Shown here one piece after another: positions 16,582 through 27,073 of a stretch of DNA of 64,000 nucleotides; positions within the stretch are counted from its first letter, which is position 1, and the number at the start of each line of letters is the position of its first letter. Source of the stretch: Bacteroidia bacterium (lineage in GTDB: Bacteria; Bacteroidota; Bacteroidia; Cytophagales; Cyclobacteriaceae); NCBI GenBank assembly GCA_030425425.1, contig JAUIAO010000009.1, positions 1 to 64,000 of the forward strand, read 5' to 3'. The notes beneath the pieces are model-generated. The model was not told where the DNA came from and made no database searches. It was given only the letters and a program-made list of their open reading frames with translations. Both the position numbers and the translations under genes were made by a program.

Positions 16582-19362
16582 TTACTTCCCTTCAATATCA
16601 ATTTTCTGATTTTCCGGTGTTAGCACATTCCCATCACTATCGATCGGAATCACTTCTCCGTAACCCAGCTTTTTGATGTCTTCCATGATTTTTTCACTAT
16701 CCCCTACTACCAACCAAGTCATTTTTGATGGATCAATTGTTTTCTTGGCAGTTTTTTGAATTTCATCCAGAGACAAACTTCTCACTGATGCTGCGTACTT
16801 CTGATAGTAATCATCATCAAGTCCATATCTCACGATATTGGACATAGATCCCTCTACAGAATTCATCGTTTCCCATTGGCCTGGAAGGCTAAGAATTTCG
16901 TTCTCCATAGTTTTCTCAAATTCTTCCTTGGTGGCTGGTTGGTCTCCTACGTAAGCGGAGATTTCCTTCATGATTTCCTGCATCGATTGAGATGTTTTAT
17001 CAGTTTGCACTGGAGCATAAGCCAGGTATGGTCGCTGACCCTTGGCACTTTGCATGAATGTGTATGCACCGTATGCCCAACCTTTATCTTCTCTTAGGTT
17101 CATATTTACTCTCGCAGTAAACTCTCCTCCCAGAATGTTATTCATCATGTTGATTGCCACTTCATTTCCTTCGCCATATGGTTGGATCAAATGACCTGAA
17201 ATGATGATTGATTGCAGAGACTCGGGGCGATCCATCACATATATCTTGTTCTTATTTGGCGCCCCAACCTGATCAAGATTTTTCTCAGGAACATCGCCCT
17301 TTTTCCACTTTCGGAAATGCTTTTCCAATTTATCCTTCAAATCATTCATGGAAATATCTCCTACAGCAATAATGGTTGCATTATTTGGTTTGAACCAGGT
17401 ATCATAAAACTCCACCAAATCATCTCGTGAAATTTCCGCAACTGACGATTCATACCCTGAACCTGTTAATGGGTTTCCATACGCATGTCCATCGCCGTAT
17501 AGGAACCGTGGTAAAGTTCGGAGCGCCATTTGAACTGGACTTTTCTTTTCATTCTGAATCCCTACAATCTGCTGTTTTTTCAGTCTTTCAAAATCCTCTT
17601 GCGGAAATGAAGGATTCAGTACCACATCGGCAAAAAGCTCCAGCGATTCTTCAAAATTCGTTTTCAAAGCAGAAAGTGTCACATACGAATTATCGAGATT
17701 AGATCCGGTTCCAAGATTAGCACCCAAAAGAGCAAGCTGTTCGTTGATTTCCAGAGAGTTACGCGATTTAGTTCCTTCATCCAGCATATTCATGGTGAGT
17801 GTGGCAGTACCTGCTTTCACATTTTGATCAGCCGCATATCCAGCGTCGAAAACCATTCTCATTTCCACAAGAGGCACTGTAGACCTTTTTGCAAGCAAAA
17901 TTTCCATTCCATTTGAAAGAGACGATCTCTCAATATCAGGAAAAACTACATCAGCCGCCGGACCTGCTTCAGGCAACTTAGACCGATCGATTGTGCTCGG
18001 AGTGACGTTATATTCAGGGAAAGGATTGATTTGTAAGACATAAACACCATCACTAAGCCACTTATTTGCGGAAGCTTTAATTCCTCCCAATGTCGCATCT
18101 CGCATTCCTTTCAGACGTGTTTTGTAGAAATCTGGTGAGCCACCATACACGGTATTCTGAGCTAGGATATCAGACTTGCCTCCAAAACCACCTATGCGCT
18201 CTATTCCTCTGGTGAAGTCCGCAAAGTAATCTGTCTTCAATCGGTTCAGTTCTTTCGGAGTGAGTCCTTCCTTCAGTAACTTATCCAACTCTTCCTTAAT
18301 AGCTTTTTCTACAACAGCATTTTCCACTCCTGGCTTCACGTTGGCCTGGATCACAAACAATCCGCTGATTTCATTTTCCCAGTTGAAAGCAGAAACACTC
18401 GTAGCTATCTGCTCATTGTAAACCAATCTCTGATACAGTCTGGAGTTCTTACCATTGGTCAAAGCTCCAGCTACAAAATCCAGGTTAAAAGCCTCCGTAT
18501 TACCCCATTCTGGCACATTCCACACCATATATATTCTTGATTGTGGCACTCGATCCAGCTGAGTCTGGCGGATTTCACCCGTTCTCTTGGCCACATAGCT
18601 TTCATAATGAGTCACTGGTGGACCAGAAGGAATATCTCCATAATATGCGCTCACTTTTTTGTAAATCTCGTTAGCCTCTACATCACCAGCAATCACTAAT
18701 ACGGCATTGGAAGGTCCGTAATAATCACTGAACCAGTTTTTTACATCATCCAGCGAAGCGGCATTCAAGTCATCCATTGACCCAATAACAGTATGATTGT
18801 ATGGATGACCTTTTGGGAAACAAGATTCGGTCAGCAAGTTGAAAAATTTTCCATATGGTTGGTTCTCACCTTGTCTTTTTTCATTCTGAACGACTCCACG
18901 CTGCTCATCAAGCTTTTCCTGCGAAATAGCTCCCTTGAAATGTCCCATGCGGTCAGATTCTAACCAAAGTGCCACATCCAAAGCAGATTTAGGAACATTT
19001 TGAAAGTAATTGGTCCGATCAAAATTTGTAGTCCCATTGAGATCAGTCGCTCCGATTCTTTCCATGGCCTGGAAATAATCATCATCAAAATTTTCACTTC
19101 CATTGAACATCAAATGTTCGAATAAATGAGCAAAACCAGATTTCCCATCTGGTTCATTCTTAGAACCTACATGATACCATACATTCACAGCCACTATTGG
19201 TGCTTTGTGGTCTTCATGTACGATAAGGGTTAAGCCATTAGGAAGGGTATATTGCTCATATGGAATATCCAATTGAGATAAATCAAAATCGAATTTCTCC
19301 TCCTGAGCAATGGCATTACCAGATATCAATAATGCCAAGAGTAATGTTGTCAATTTATTCAT
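16582..19362 (-). CDS. exported M16 family zinc peptidase with two M16 units
   Basis: A 926-aa pitrilysin-type metallopeptidase with a signal peptide (MNKLTTLLLALLISGNAIAQ). The first M16 unit has the inverted zinc motif HLFEH (H79, E82, H83 from this start) and the downstream EKLDEQRGVVQNEK helix with the distal Glu. An M16_C domain follows. The second half (about 480 onward) repeats the fold without the zinc motif, as in clam-shell M16 enzymes carrying both halves in one chain. It probably degrades peptides in the periplasm. The frame extends upstream to 19419, but ATG at 19362 begins the signal peptide. A similar-size family is widespread in Bacteroidota. Confidence 0.94.
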   Translation of the reverse strand: MNKLTTLLLALLISGNAIAQEEKFDFDLSQLDIPYEQYTLPNGLTLIVHEDHKAPIVAVNVWYHVGSKNEPDGKSGFAHLFEHLMFNGSENFDDDYFQAMERIGATDLNGTTNFDRTNYFQNVPKSALDVALWLESDRMGHFKGAISQEKLDEQRGVVQNEKRQGENQPYGKFFNLLTESCFPKGHPYNHTVIGSMDDLNAASLDDVKNWFSDYYGPSNAVLVIAGDVEANEIYKKVSAYYGDIPSGPPVTHYESYVAKRTGEIRQTQLDRVPQSRIYMVWNVPEWGNTEAFNLDFVAGALTNGKNSRLYQRLVYNEQIATSVSAFNWENEISGLFVIQANVKPGVENAVVEKAIKEELDKLLKEGLTPKELNRLKTDYFADFTRGIERIGGFGGKSDILAQNTVYGGSPDFYKTRLKGMRDATLGGIKASANKWLSDGVYVLQINPFPEYNVTPSTIDRSKLPEAGPAADVVFPDIERSSLSNGMEILLAKRSTVPLVEMRMVFDAGYAADQNVKAGTATLTMNMLDEGTKSRNSLEINEQLALLGANLGTGSNLDNSYVTLSALKTNFEESLELFADVVLNPSFPQEDFERLKKQQIVGIQNEKKSPVQMALRTLPRFLYGDGHAYGNPLTGSGYESSVAEISRDDLVEFYDTWFKPNNATIIAVGDISMNDLKDKLEKHFRKWKKGDVPEKNLDQVGAPNKNKIYVMDRPESLQSIIISGHLIQPYGEGNEVAINMMNNILGGEFTARVNMNLREDKGWAYGAYTFMQSAKGQRPYLAYAPVQTDKTSQSMQEIMKEISAYVGDQPATKEEFEKTMENEILSLPGQWETMNSVEGSMSNIVRYGLDDDYYQKYAASVRSLSLDEIQKTAKKTIDPSKMTWLVVGDSEKIMEDIKKLGYGEVIPIDSDGNVLTPENQKIDIEGK

Positions 19363-19496
19363 AAGATCACTTTTAAGTCCTTTCAATACAGAATTAGCAT
19401 TTCTGTATTTGAATAGCAACGCCTGTTTATTGAGTGGTCAAATGTGGAATGTGAGTGGCAGGCTGAGAATTAGGAATTCTAAAGTGTATATAAAAA

Positions 19497-19523
19497 GAAA
19501 GACGGGCCTTCTGCCCGTCTTTC
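19497..19523 (-). terminator. rho-independent terminator of the 595-aa exported protein gene
   Basis: Perfect 11-bp stem GAAAGACGGGC / GCCCGTCTTTC with loop CTTCT. Read on the minus strand it is followed by a run of T, 66 bp beyond the stop codon of the minus-strand gene. Confidence 0.85.
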
Positions 19524-19588
19524 ATTAACTGCCAATATGCGCCAGTCAACCGCAGACTGACGAATTATGGCGGAGAACTATGAATTTT

Positions 19589-21376
19589 TTATTTCAAGGC
19601 CCAAATTTTTTCGTAGCCTTTGCCTTGTTCATCAGCTTTGAGTTCTTGCAGTGACTGCTGGAACAATTCAATCAACCGATCGACATTCATCACCTGATTC
19701 AGCTGATCTACTATGTAATCTGTATTTTTTGAAGTCTCTTTCAATCCTTTTCCCGGGCCAGTAATCAAACCATTTGCATAGGTCGTAGGTCCCACTTTGT
19801 ATCCATTGGTTGGTCCATCTATTCTGTATGAGAACCTTGGACTCAAAGCACCGTCTTCCCACGCCATAGCACAGTCTACGGTGACAGATACCATTCCATC
19901 TACTCCCAGTTCTTTCAAAAGCCTCACCTCGGGTTTATCATTTGGGAAAGTGCTACTTCTATTTTCCCAGAACTCCCCAAAAGTTGTCGGCAACAAAAGC
20001 TTGCACCCTTTGTATGGCTTCACCACTATTTCTTCAGAAACTGTATCTTCTACTGCAAATAAGTTCTGATACATCGGAGATTTCATTGTTTGCTCTATTG
20101 GCATTAATTCCACATTCAATTCAGTCAAAAGAGCTTTTTCGAATTTTGCATAAAATTCATTTACTAACTGATCCCAGAAAACTTCCGGAACTTCTGGAAA
20201 CTGACGAGTTTTTGTCGTTGTAGTGGTAGTTGTTGTTTTCACATTACCAACAGTCGACGATGAGGTTCGTGTAGTGACCTGTTGCTGTTTGAGCTCGGTA
20301 GCTCGAACTACAAAAGAAGCTATGGCCAATTTCTTAGGCTCGCTCAATGGAGGGCCATAAAATGCATTTGGCTTGTTAGCCTCGATGTGAAAACCATCAT
20401 CAAGATTCTTACTTACTCTTGCATAATTCTTACCTTTTATAGAATTGGAAACTAATGAAGTTTGCTTACCTGAAATAGTAATCGGAGACCAATCTAATGC
20501 CCCTGAAATCACCTGAGAAGCACCTACACCAGGCAGATCTACCACTTTTTCACTTATTCTTTGCACGAGAATATAATTTGACCCTTCTTCAAACTTCATA
20601 TTGTAAACGGAGTGATCGAAGGCTTCTTTTGGAATGACTATTTTGTCAACACTCTTAAAAAATCCAATATCATTGAAAGTTCTTACACCCATCACCTTGC
20701 TCAAAATCGACACATAGAAATCCTCAGTACCACCTTGTGGATGTTTCAATTCTAAAACCAAATCTTTTTCTAAGTTTACATCTGCCGCCTCTCCTCTAGG
20801 AACACCATTTACAGAAATGATTTCAATGGGTTCTACAGCCTCAGCAGTAAGTGTTGCCTTGTCACCTGTTACAGTTTCTACAGTTAATGTGTGCGATTTA
20901 CTGTTGGCTGCTACTGGCCCTCCATAAAAACCATTGGCGACATGTTCCAATACATTGCCATCCATAGAAACAGTACCATCGATTTTGCTCATACCAATTC
21001 CTTCTTTCTTAAGGAAATTGATTCCGCACATATCTGTGCCGGCCTCCCAGAAACCAAAATATTCGGTTTCGACAGTCTCTGCTTCACTTGGATAAAGGTT
21101 TTGCATGAACTGCACCTGCAAAGACAATGTAGAAAGATCATCGGTGGTAGATGTCAATAAATTTCCAGCCAGTTTCCCAACCGCTTTCATAGGGTTGAAA
21201 TTCTTGACTTTACTTTTCATTTTTCCACCAAACTTTGACAATCCGGTTTCCTCATCGTCATTGGTGGTAGTATCATCGTTTTTCTTCCCGAAAGGAAGCT
21301 TCTGGGCATCCGCGTCAAATGAGAGCACCAAAGCTCCCAGCGCTAGGTAAATCGTGAATAGTTTAAATCGGTTCAT
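19589..21376 (-). CDS. exported hypothetical protein (595 aa)
   Basis: I do not recognise the family. The preferred ATG (21376) starts a signal peptide MNRFKLFTIYLALGALVLSF ending near DADAQ; the frame extends 22 codons upstream without supporting features. The mature part begins with an acidic, low-complexity stretch (about 30-45), then a basic segment. It has mixed beta-rich domains, a Thr-rich tract (TTTTTTTTK region, about 380-390) and a C-terminal part (about 440-560) containing KGCKLLLPTTFGEFWENRS and VDGMVSVTVDCAMAWEDG. Periplasmic or surface location is likely. It is divergent from the RND efflux operon and separated from it by palindromes. Confidence 0.7.
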   Translation of the reverse strand: MNRFKLFTIYLALGALVLSFDADAQKLPFGKKNDDTTTNDDEETGLSKFGGKMKSKVKNFNPMKAVGKLAGNLLTSTTDDLSTLSLQVQFMQNLYPSEAETVETEYFGFWEAGTDMCGINFLKKEGIGMSKIDGTVSMDGNVLEHVANGFYGGPVAANSKSHTLTVETVTGDKATLTAEAVEPIEIISVNGVPRGEAADVNLEKDLVLELKHPQGGTEDFYVSILSKVMGVRTFNDIGFFKSVDKIVIPKEAFDHSVYNMKFEEGSNYILVQRISEKVVDLPGVGASQVISGALDWSPITISGKQTSLVSNSIKGKNYARVSKNLDDGFHIEANKPNAFYGPPLSEPKKLAIASFVVRATELKQQQVTTRTSSSTVGNVKTTTTTTTTKTRQFPEVPEVFWDQLVNEFYAKFEKALLTELNVELMPIEQTMKSPMYQNLFAVEDTVSEEIVVKPYKGCKLLLPTTFGEFWENRSSTFPNDKPEVRLLKELGVDGMVSVTVDCAMAWEDGALSPRFSYRIDGPTNGYKVGPTTYANGLITGPGKGLKETSKNTDYIVDQLNQVMNVDRLIELFQQSLQELKADEQGKGYEKIWALK

Positions 21377-21427
21377 AAAAATATTGATAGTTAATACTTG
21401 CAATTTAGAAGAATCAGCCCCGGCAGC

Positions 21428-21593
21428 ATATACCGTGAACACGGTATATTCTCCGTTTGAAACTCAGCCATTAAACAGTCATCGTCTGTTACTTAAATCA
21501 CTCTGCGGTAGACTTTTCGACTTACGGAAACACTCATCCCTAACTTCCTAACCTTTTGATAACCGTTCAACACACCGTTTGAATCATTCAAAC
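21428..21593. promoter_or_regulatory. two palindromic operator-like sites in the divergent efflux promoter region
   Basis: ATATACCGTG-AA-CACGGTATAT (21428-21449) is a perfect 10-bp inverted repeat with a 2-nt spacer. GTTTGAA-TCA-TTCAAAC (21577-21593) is a perfect 7-bp inverted repeat with a 3-nt spacer, 52 bp before the adaptor start. Their size and symmetry suit dimeric repressors of the TetR or MarR kind. No regulator gene is next to them, so the regulator is unknown. Confidence 0.5.
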
Positions 21594-21645
21594 AAAATTC
21601 GAACAAACACCTCCAGATTTTGTATTCAATAGAGACCTTTGAAGC

Positions 21646-22707
21646 ATGAATAAGACTACCAGAAATATTCTGTATGGAGCAATTTTGATCATCATAATTG
21701 GTTTGATTGTTTATCCGAAACTTCCAAAATCTGAGACTTCCAGTACAGAAGACTCCTCAGCTAGTTCTCCAAAGCTTACTGTGGAGGCCATTGTTGTGAA
21801 AAATGAAAAACTGGAGAACAAAGTAAAAATGACTGGTTCTATTCTTGCTGATGAGTCTGTGGTACTCAATACAGAAGTCGCAGGCAAAATTGCCCAGATC
21901 ATGTTTAGAGAAGGTCAGCAAGTTAAAAAAGGCGATATTCTGCTAAAGCTCAATGATGAAGAAATCAAAGCTGAAATTCAAAAACTTGAATTCACAAAAA
22001 AGCTTAATGAAGACAATGAATTCCGCCAGCGTCAATTATTAGACAAAGAAGCAATTAGCCGTGAAGAATATGAAACAGCTCTTACTACACTGAATACAAC
22101 AAATGCAGAGCTTAAGGTATTCAAAACCAGATTGGACAAACATTATCTTAGGGCACCATTCGATGGTGAGATAGGCCTCAGAGACATCTCCGAAGGAGGA
22201 TATCTGAATCCTGGTGCCAGAGTGGCCGACTTATACAAGGTAAATCCGGTCAAGTTGGATTTTGCTGTACCAAGCAAGTACATCAGCATGGTAGATGTAG
22301 GCGACAAAATTCAATTTCAGGTGGATGCGTATGATCAGCTATTTGAAGGTGAGATTTATGCGATAGAACCTCAGATCGATCCTGAAACGAGAAGTATTCG
22401 TGTGCGGGCCAAAGCCAATAATGACGAAAAACTATTGTTCCCTGGTCAATTTGCACGGATCGAATTGATTCTGGAAACAATTCCTGAGGCACTAATGATT
22501 CCTACAGAAGCTGTAATTCCCGAAATGAGTGGTAAAAAATGCTACGTATTTAAAAACGGTAAAGCAGAAAACCAACCGATCACCACAGACATTCGGACAG
22601 AAAACAGGCTGCAAGTCACCACTGGCTTACAGGCTGGAGATACTGTGATCACTACGGGTATTCTTCAGATCAAACCGGGTACAGAACTAAATGCAATCGT
22701 TCAGTAA
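21646..22707 (+). CDS. RND efflux periplasmic adaptor (membrane fusion protein)
   Basis: A 353-aa HlyD/AcrA-like adaptor linking the inner-membrane pump to the outer-membrane channel. It has an N-terminal membrane anchor (about 8-25), a barrel-sandwich (lipoyl-like) half around AGKIAQIMFREGQQVKKGDILLKL, and an alpha-helical hairpin (about 105-155). The second half-motif is HYLRAPFDGEIGLRDISEGGYLNPG, and beta-barrel and membrane-proximal domains follow (VPSKYISMVDVGDKIQF; GQFARIELILE; IPTEAVIPEMSG). Its stop overlaps the pump start (TAATG), showing translational coupling. It is first in a complete three-gene tripartite efflux operon. Confidence 0.94.
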   Translation: MNKTTRNILYGAILIIIIGLIVYPKLPKSETSSTEDSSASSPKLTVEAIVVKNEKLENKVKMTGSILADESVVLNTEVAGKIAQIMFREGQQVKKGDILLKLNDEEIKAEIQKLEFTKKLNEDNEFRQRQLLDKEAISREEYETALTTLNTTNAELKVFKTRLDKHYLRAPFDGEIGLRDISEGGYLNPGARVADLYKVNPVKLDFAVPSKYISMVDVGDKIQFQVDAYDQLFEGEIYAIEPQIDPETRSIRVRAKANNDEKLLFPGQFARIELILETIPEALMIPTEAVIPEMSGKKCYVFKNGKAENQPITTDIRTENRLQVTTGLQAGDTVITTGILQIKPGTELNAIVQ

Positions 22708-25700
22708 TGGCGAGTTTATCAAATATCAGTATCGAAAGACCTGTATTGGCTATAGTGATGTCAGTGGTCATTATGCTCTTCGGAGTGATTGGGTTCAATT
22801 TCCTAGGGGTAAGAGAATACCCAAGCGTAGATCCTCCTGTGATTACGGTCTCCACCAGCTACACTGGAGCCAGTGCAGATGTCATAGAAACTCAAATAAC
22901 AGAGCCGCTAGAAGAATCTATCAACGGAATAGATGGAATCAAAACTCTTTCTTCCACAAGTGCAGATGGTAGGAGCACAATATCTGTGGAGTTTAACCTG
23001 GAAGTTGATCTGGAGGCTGCTGCCAATGATGTGAGAGATAAGGTATCACGAGCAATCCGAAACCTCCCTCCCGATGCAGATCCACCTATTGTCACTAAGG
23101 CTGATGCCAATTCGAGTCCCATCATAGCCCTAAGGATATTCAGCAACAAGCGAAATCTGATGGAAATGTCGGAGATAGCCGACAACTTGTTTAAGGAAAC
23201 TTTCCAAACGATCCCGGGCGTCAGTGAGGTGAGAATCTGGGGAGAACAAAAATACTCCATAAGACTCTGGATGGATCCGGACAAACTGGCCGCTTATAAA
23301 CTCACACCGCTTGATATTCTCAATGCAGTCAATAATCAGAATATAGAATTACCCTCTGGAAGAATAGAAGGTTCTGCAACTGAACTCACAGTTCGCACTT
23401 TTGGAAGACTTTCCTCACCCGAAGAATTTAACCAACTGATTATCAGGGAATCGGAAAATGATATTGTGCGATTTGGTGATATCGGAAGTGCGGAGTTTTA
23501 CCCTGAAAACGACCGAACTGCTTTGAGAAACAATGGCATCCCAATGGTTTTAAATGCCATTGTGCCACAGCCTGGCTCAAACAACCTGGACATTGCTGAA
23601 GAGTTTTACAAAAGACTGGAAAGTCTTCAAAAAAATCTCCCGGAAGATATTCAAACAGCCATTGCTTTTGATAATACACAATACATCAAAGAATCAATCT
23701 CAGAAGTTCAACAAACAATATTCGTGGCCTTTGGATTGGTAGTACTGATCATCTTCGCCTTCCTGAGAGACTGGAGGACTACTTTCATTCCGGTGATCAC
23801 TGTACCGATTTCATTGATCGGTTCATTTTTCGTGATGTATGCTCTAGGTTTTAGTATCAATGTATTGACCCTCCTGGGAATCGTTTTGGCTATAGGACTG
23901 GTGGTAGATGATGCCATTGTGGTATTGGAAAACATCTATTCCAAGATAGAAGACGGCATGAAACCCGAAGAAGCGGGCAAAAAAGGAACTAATGAAATCT
24001 TTTTTGCCGTGATTTCTACCACTGTGGCCCTCACTTCTGTATTCTTCCCGATTGTGTTTCTACAAGGATTGACCGGAAGACTATTTCGAGAGTTTGGTAT
24101 CACGGTGGCTGTAGCGGTGATTATTTCATCCTTTGTGGCCCTGACCCTGACACCCATGCTTTCTAGTAGAATGCTCAAGCACAGGGAGAAGAAACAATGG
24201 TTTTATGCGGTTACTGAGCCGTTATTCGTATGGCTCAATCAGAAATACAATAACACGCTCGACAGCTTTATGGATAATCGTTGGTTGAGTGGTTTGATCA
24301 TCGTGATTGCGACTTTTCTTATATATTGGTTAGGCACTGCACTTCCATCTGAACTATCACCCTTGGAAGACAGGGCGATGTTTCGTGTAATAGCAACAGG
24401 ACCTGAAGGTGCCACCTTCGAATACATGGACGAATATGCCATGGATATCACCAATATGCTGCAGGAAAAAGTTCCTGAAGCACATTCGATTATCACCATC
24501 ACTTCTCCTGGTTTTTCATCTTCAGCTGCGACTAATTCGGCTTTTATCATCGCAAAAATGTCTGATGCTTCTGATCGCGAAAGGTCACAACATGAGATCG
24601 TACAGGCCATTCAGCCAGAAGTAAATAAAAACACCATGGCACGAGCATTTATTGCCGAACCAGAATCTATAGGCAGAAGTTTTGGAGGAACTCCTGTAAA
24701 CTTTGTCATTCAAGGAAGGACGCTAGATCAACTCAAAGAAGTGATCCCTGCCTTTCTGGATGAAGCTCGATCCAACCCAAAATTCGGCTATGTAGATGTG
24801 AATCTAAAATTCAATAAACCTGAATTGGGAATTAGAATAGACAGGGAAAAGGCCCAAACTTTGGGCGTATCTGTGAAGGACATTGCACAGACGCTTCAAC
24901 TCAGTCTTTCCGGAACTCGATTTGGGTATTTCATCATGAATGGTAAGCAATACTATGTGATAGGTCAGTTGGAAAGAGCTGATCGTGATGAACCATTAGA
25001 CCTTAAATCCATCTACGTAAAAGCCAAAAGTGGCCAGCTTGTACAACTAGACAACCTGATAACTTTGCAAGAACAATCTACTCCGCCACAGCTTTTTCAT
25101 TACAACAGATTTACCTCTGCCACCATCAATGCCAAACTATCGGAGGGCGTTTCTTTAGGTGATGGATTAAAAGAAATGGACAAAATCGCTGATAAAGTAC
25201 TCGATGAGAGGTTCCAAACGGCACTTTCTGGTACATCATTAGAGTTCAAGCAAAGTTCTGGCAACCTCTATTTTGCTTTCGGACTTGCCTTAATTTTGAT
25301 TTATCTGGTGTTGGCAGCACAGTTTGAAAGTTTCAGAGATCCACTGATCATTATGTTTACAGTACCACTCGCGCTATCAGGAGCTCTCATCAGCTTATGG
25401 TATTTCAACGAAACACTCAACATTTTCTCTCAGATTGGGATGATCATGTTGATCGGGTTGGTCACTAAAAATGGTATCCTGATTGTGGAATTTGCTAACC
25501 AACAAAAAGACAAAGGAATGGACATTATGGAAGCGATCAAAACAGCTGCCAAAATGCGATTCAGACCTATTTTGATGACTAGCTTATCTACAATTTTAGG
25601 TATTCTTCCAATTGCTTTGGCGCTGGGTGCCGGAGCGGAAAGCCGTGTTTCAATGGGTATTGCCGTGATTGGAGGAATGATCATAGCAACTTTCCTGAGC

Positions 25701-25766
25701 CTGATGGTGATTCCAGCCATTTATTCATTCCTTACAAGTAAACAGAAACGAGTAGCCAGATCATAA
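22707..25766 (+). CDS. RND (HAE1-type) multidrug efflux pump, inner-membrane subunit
   Basis: A 1019-aa AcrB-like trimeric proton antiporter with 12 membrane helices in two halves and two large periplasmic porter/docking loops. N-terminal ISIERPVLAIVMSVVIM is typical of the family. TM4 carries the proton-relay pair GLVVDDAIVVLENI (D401, D402). The second half contains the matching TM10 segment GLVTKNGILIVEFAN, with the relay Lys. It is coupled to the adaptor and the TolC gene by TAATG overlaps at both ends. Likely substrates (drugs, bile-like amphiphiles, dyes) cannot be read from sequence. Confidence 0.96.
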   Translation: MASLSNISIERPVLAIVMSVVIMLFGVIGFNFLGVREYPSVDPPVITVSTSYTGASADVIETQITEPLEESINGIDGIKTLSSTSADGRSTISVEFNLEVDLEAAANDVRDKVSRAIRNLPPDADPPIVTKADANSSPIIALRIFSNKRNLMEMSEIADNLFKETFQTIPGVSEVRIWGEQKYSIRLWMDPDKLAAYKLTPLDILNAVNNQNIELPSGRIEGSATELTVRTFGRLSSPEEFNQLIIRESENDIVRFGDIGSAEFYPENDRTALRNNGIPMVLNAIVPQPGSNNLDIAEEFYKRLESLQKNLPEDIQTAIAFDNTQYIKESISEVQQTIFVAFGLVVLIIFAFLRDWRTTFIPVITVPISLIGSFFVMYALGFSINVLTLLGIVLAIGLVVDDAIVVLENIYSKIEDGMKPEEAGKKGTNEIFFAVISTTVALTSVFFPIVFLQGLTGRLFREFGITVAVAVIISSFVALTLTPMLSSRMLKHREKKQWFYAVTEPLFVWLNQKYNNTLDSFMDNRWLSGLIIVIATFLIYWLGTALPSELSPLEDRAMFRVIATGPEGATFEYMDEYAMDITNMLQEKVPEAHSIITITSPGFSSSAATNSAFIIAKMSDASDRERSQHEIVQAIQPEVNKNTMARAFIAEPESIGRSFGGTPVNFVIQGRTLDQLKEVIPAFLDEARSNPKFGYVDVNLKFNKPELGIRIDREKAQTLGVSVKDIAQTLQLSLSGTRFGYFIMNGKQYYVIGQLERADRDEPLDLKSIYVKAKSGQLVQLDNLITLQEQSTPPQLFHYNRFTSATINAKLSEGVSLGDGLKEMDKIADKVLDERFQTALSGTSLEFKQSSGNLYFAFGLALILIYLVLAAQFESFRDPLIIMFTVPLALSGALISLWYFNETLNIFSQIGMIMLIGLVTKNGILIVEFANQQKDKGMDIMEAIKTAAKMRFRPILMTSLSTILGILPIALALGAGAESRVSMGIAVIGGMIIATFLSLMVIPAIYSFLTSKQKRVARS

Positions 25767-27073
25767 TGAAGCTTTTAATCTTAATTTCATTTCTTTTCCC
25801 GGGCTTGCAACAAGCCGATTCTGTCTTGTCAGAGCAGGAAGTTATCGAATTGGCACTTGCCAATAATTTTGACATCAAACTAGTCAAATACGATCTGGAA
25901 ACGGCTCTGAATAATAACACCGCTGGAAATGCAGGTATGCTGCCTACTTTGGATCTAAATGGAAATGCGCGACAAAGTCTGCAAAATACTGAGCAGGAGT
26001 TTTTTTCTGGAGATACTCAATCCAGAGAAGGTGCAAAAACTTCCAACTACAGTGCCGGAGCTAGTTTCAATTGGACATTGTTTGATGGACTGAAAATGTT
26101 TTCGACAAAACACAGACTGGATCAGGTGACGTACACCAACGAACAGGCTTACATGGCACGAGTTCAGAACAGTATCTCAGATGTCATCAAAGCCTTTTAC
26201 AATACTGCATTGGAACAAGAAAGACTGGCACTGCTACAAAGTAGCCTGGAAGTATCTCAGGAGCGTGTTGAGATCAGTAAAAACAAATATGAGGTAGGTA
26301 AAGCCAGTAAGTTGGAGTACTTGCAAGCTCAGGTTGATTTCAATACAGATCAGAGTGCACTGGTCAAACAGCAGGAAGTGATACTTAGAAAAAAACTGGA
26401 GTTGATACAATTGATTGGGGTAAGTAGTATGGATGTCAATTTTGAGTTGACGTATGATTTTGAGATTCTACAAAAATGGATTGAAACAGAGCACCTGGAA
26501 TCTGAGGCTATCAGCCAAAATCCACTTCTCCGACAACTGGAAAGCCAAAGAGAAGAAAACATTTTGTCCATTCAGGAGGCACAGAGATCCGTTCTACCCT
26601 CTTTGGATTTTAATCTAGGTTACAATTACTCCAATCTCAATGCAGAAGCCGGTTTTCTTAAAAGTAATCAGACCGATGGTTTCACTTACGGACTCACTGC
26701 AACAATGAACCTCTTCGATGGGATGAATCAGAAAAGGGAAATCCAAAATGCTCAGATACAAAGTCAAAAAGCATGGACAGCATATCAGCAAGCAGAAACT
26801 CAGCTAAGAACAGCCGTAAGATCTGGAATCCTCACACTGCAAAATGCTCAAACACTAATTAACCTGGAGCGATCTAACCTGAGCGTAGCAGAGGAAAATG
26901 TAGAAATTGCGCTAGAACGTTACCGAATTGGAAAATCCAATCCTTTAGAAATCAGAGAGGCTCAAAACAACGCTGTAAATGCTCAGATTCGCTATCTGGA
27001 AGCATTGAATACAGCCAAAATTGCAGAGATTGAGTTGATGCGCTTGAGCGGTGGACTGGTTGTTGGGGAGTAG
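25766..27073 (+). CDS. TolC family outer-membrane efflux protein
   Basis: A 435-aa outer-membrane channel component. A short signal peptide (about 1-16) precedes two OEP repeats rich in long amphipathic helices (EQEVIELALANNFDIKLVKYDLETA; LALLQSSLEVSQERVEISKNKYEVGKASKLEYLQAQVD; LSVAEENVEIALERYRIGKSNPLEIREAQNNAVNAQIRYLEA). The tandem YxxGxxxxLexxxAQ-type motif appears in both halves. It completes the efflux operon. Its TAG stop (27071-27073) directly abuts the stop codon of the convergent TPR gene, with no terminator visible between them. Confidence 0.94.
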   Translation: MKLLILISFLFPGLQQADSVLSEQEVIELALANNFDIKLVKYDLETALNNNTAGNAGMLPTLDLNGNARQSLQNTEQEFFSGDTQSREGAKTSNYSAGASFNWTLFDGLKMFSTKHRLDQVTYTNEQAYMARVQNSISDVIKAFYNTALEQERLALLQSSLEVSQERVEISKNKYEVGKASKLEYLQAQVDFNTDQSALVKQQEVILRKKLELIQLIGVSSMDVNFELTYDFEILQKWIETEHLESEAISQNPLLRQLESQREENILSIQEAQRSVLPSLDFNLGYNYSNLNAEAGFLKSNQTDGFTYGLTATMNLFDGMNQKREIQNAQIQSQKAWTAYQQAETQLRTAVRSGILTLQNAQTLINLERSNLSVAEENVEIALERYRIGKSNPLEIREAQNNAVNAQIRYLEALNTAKIAEIELMRLSGGLVVGE

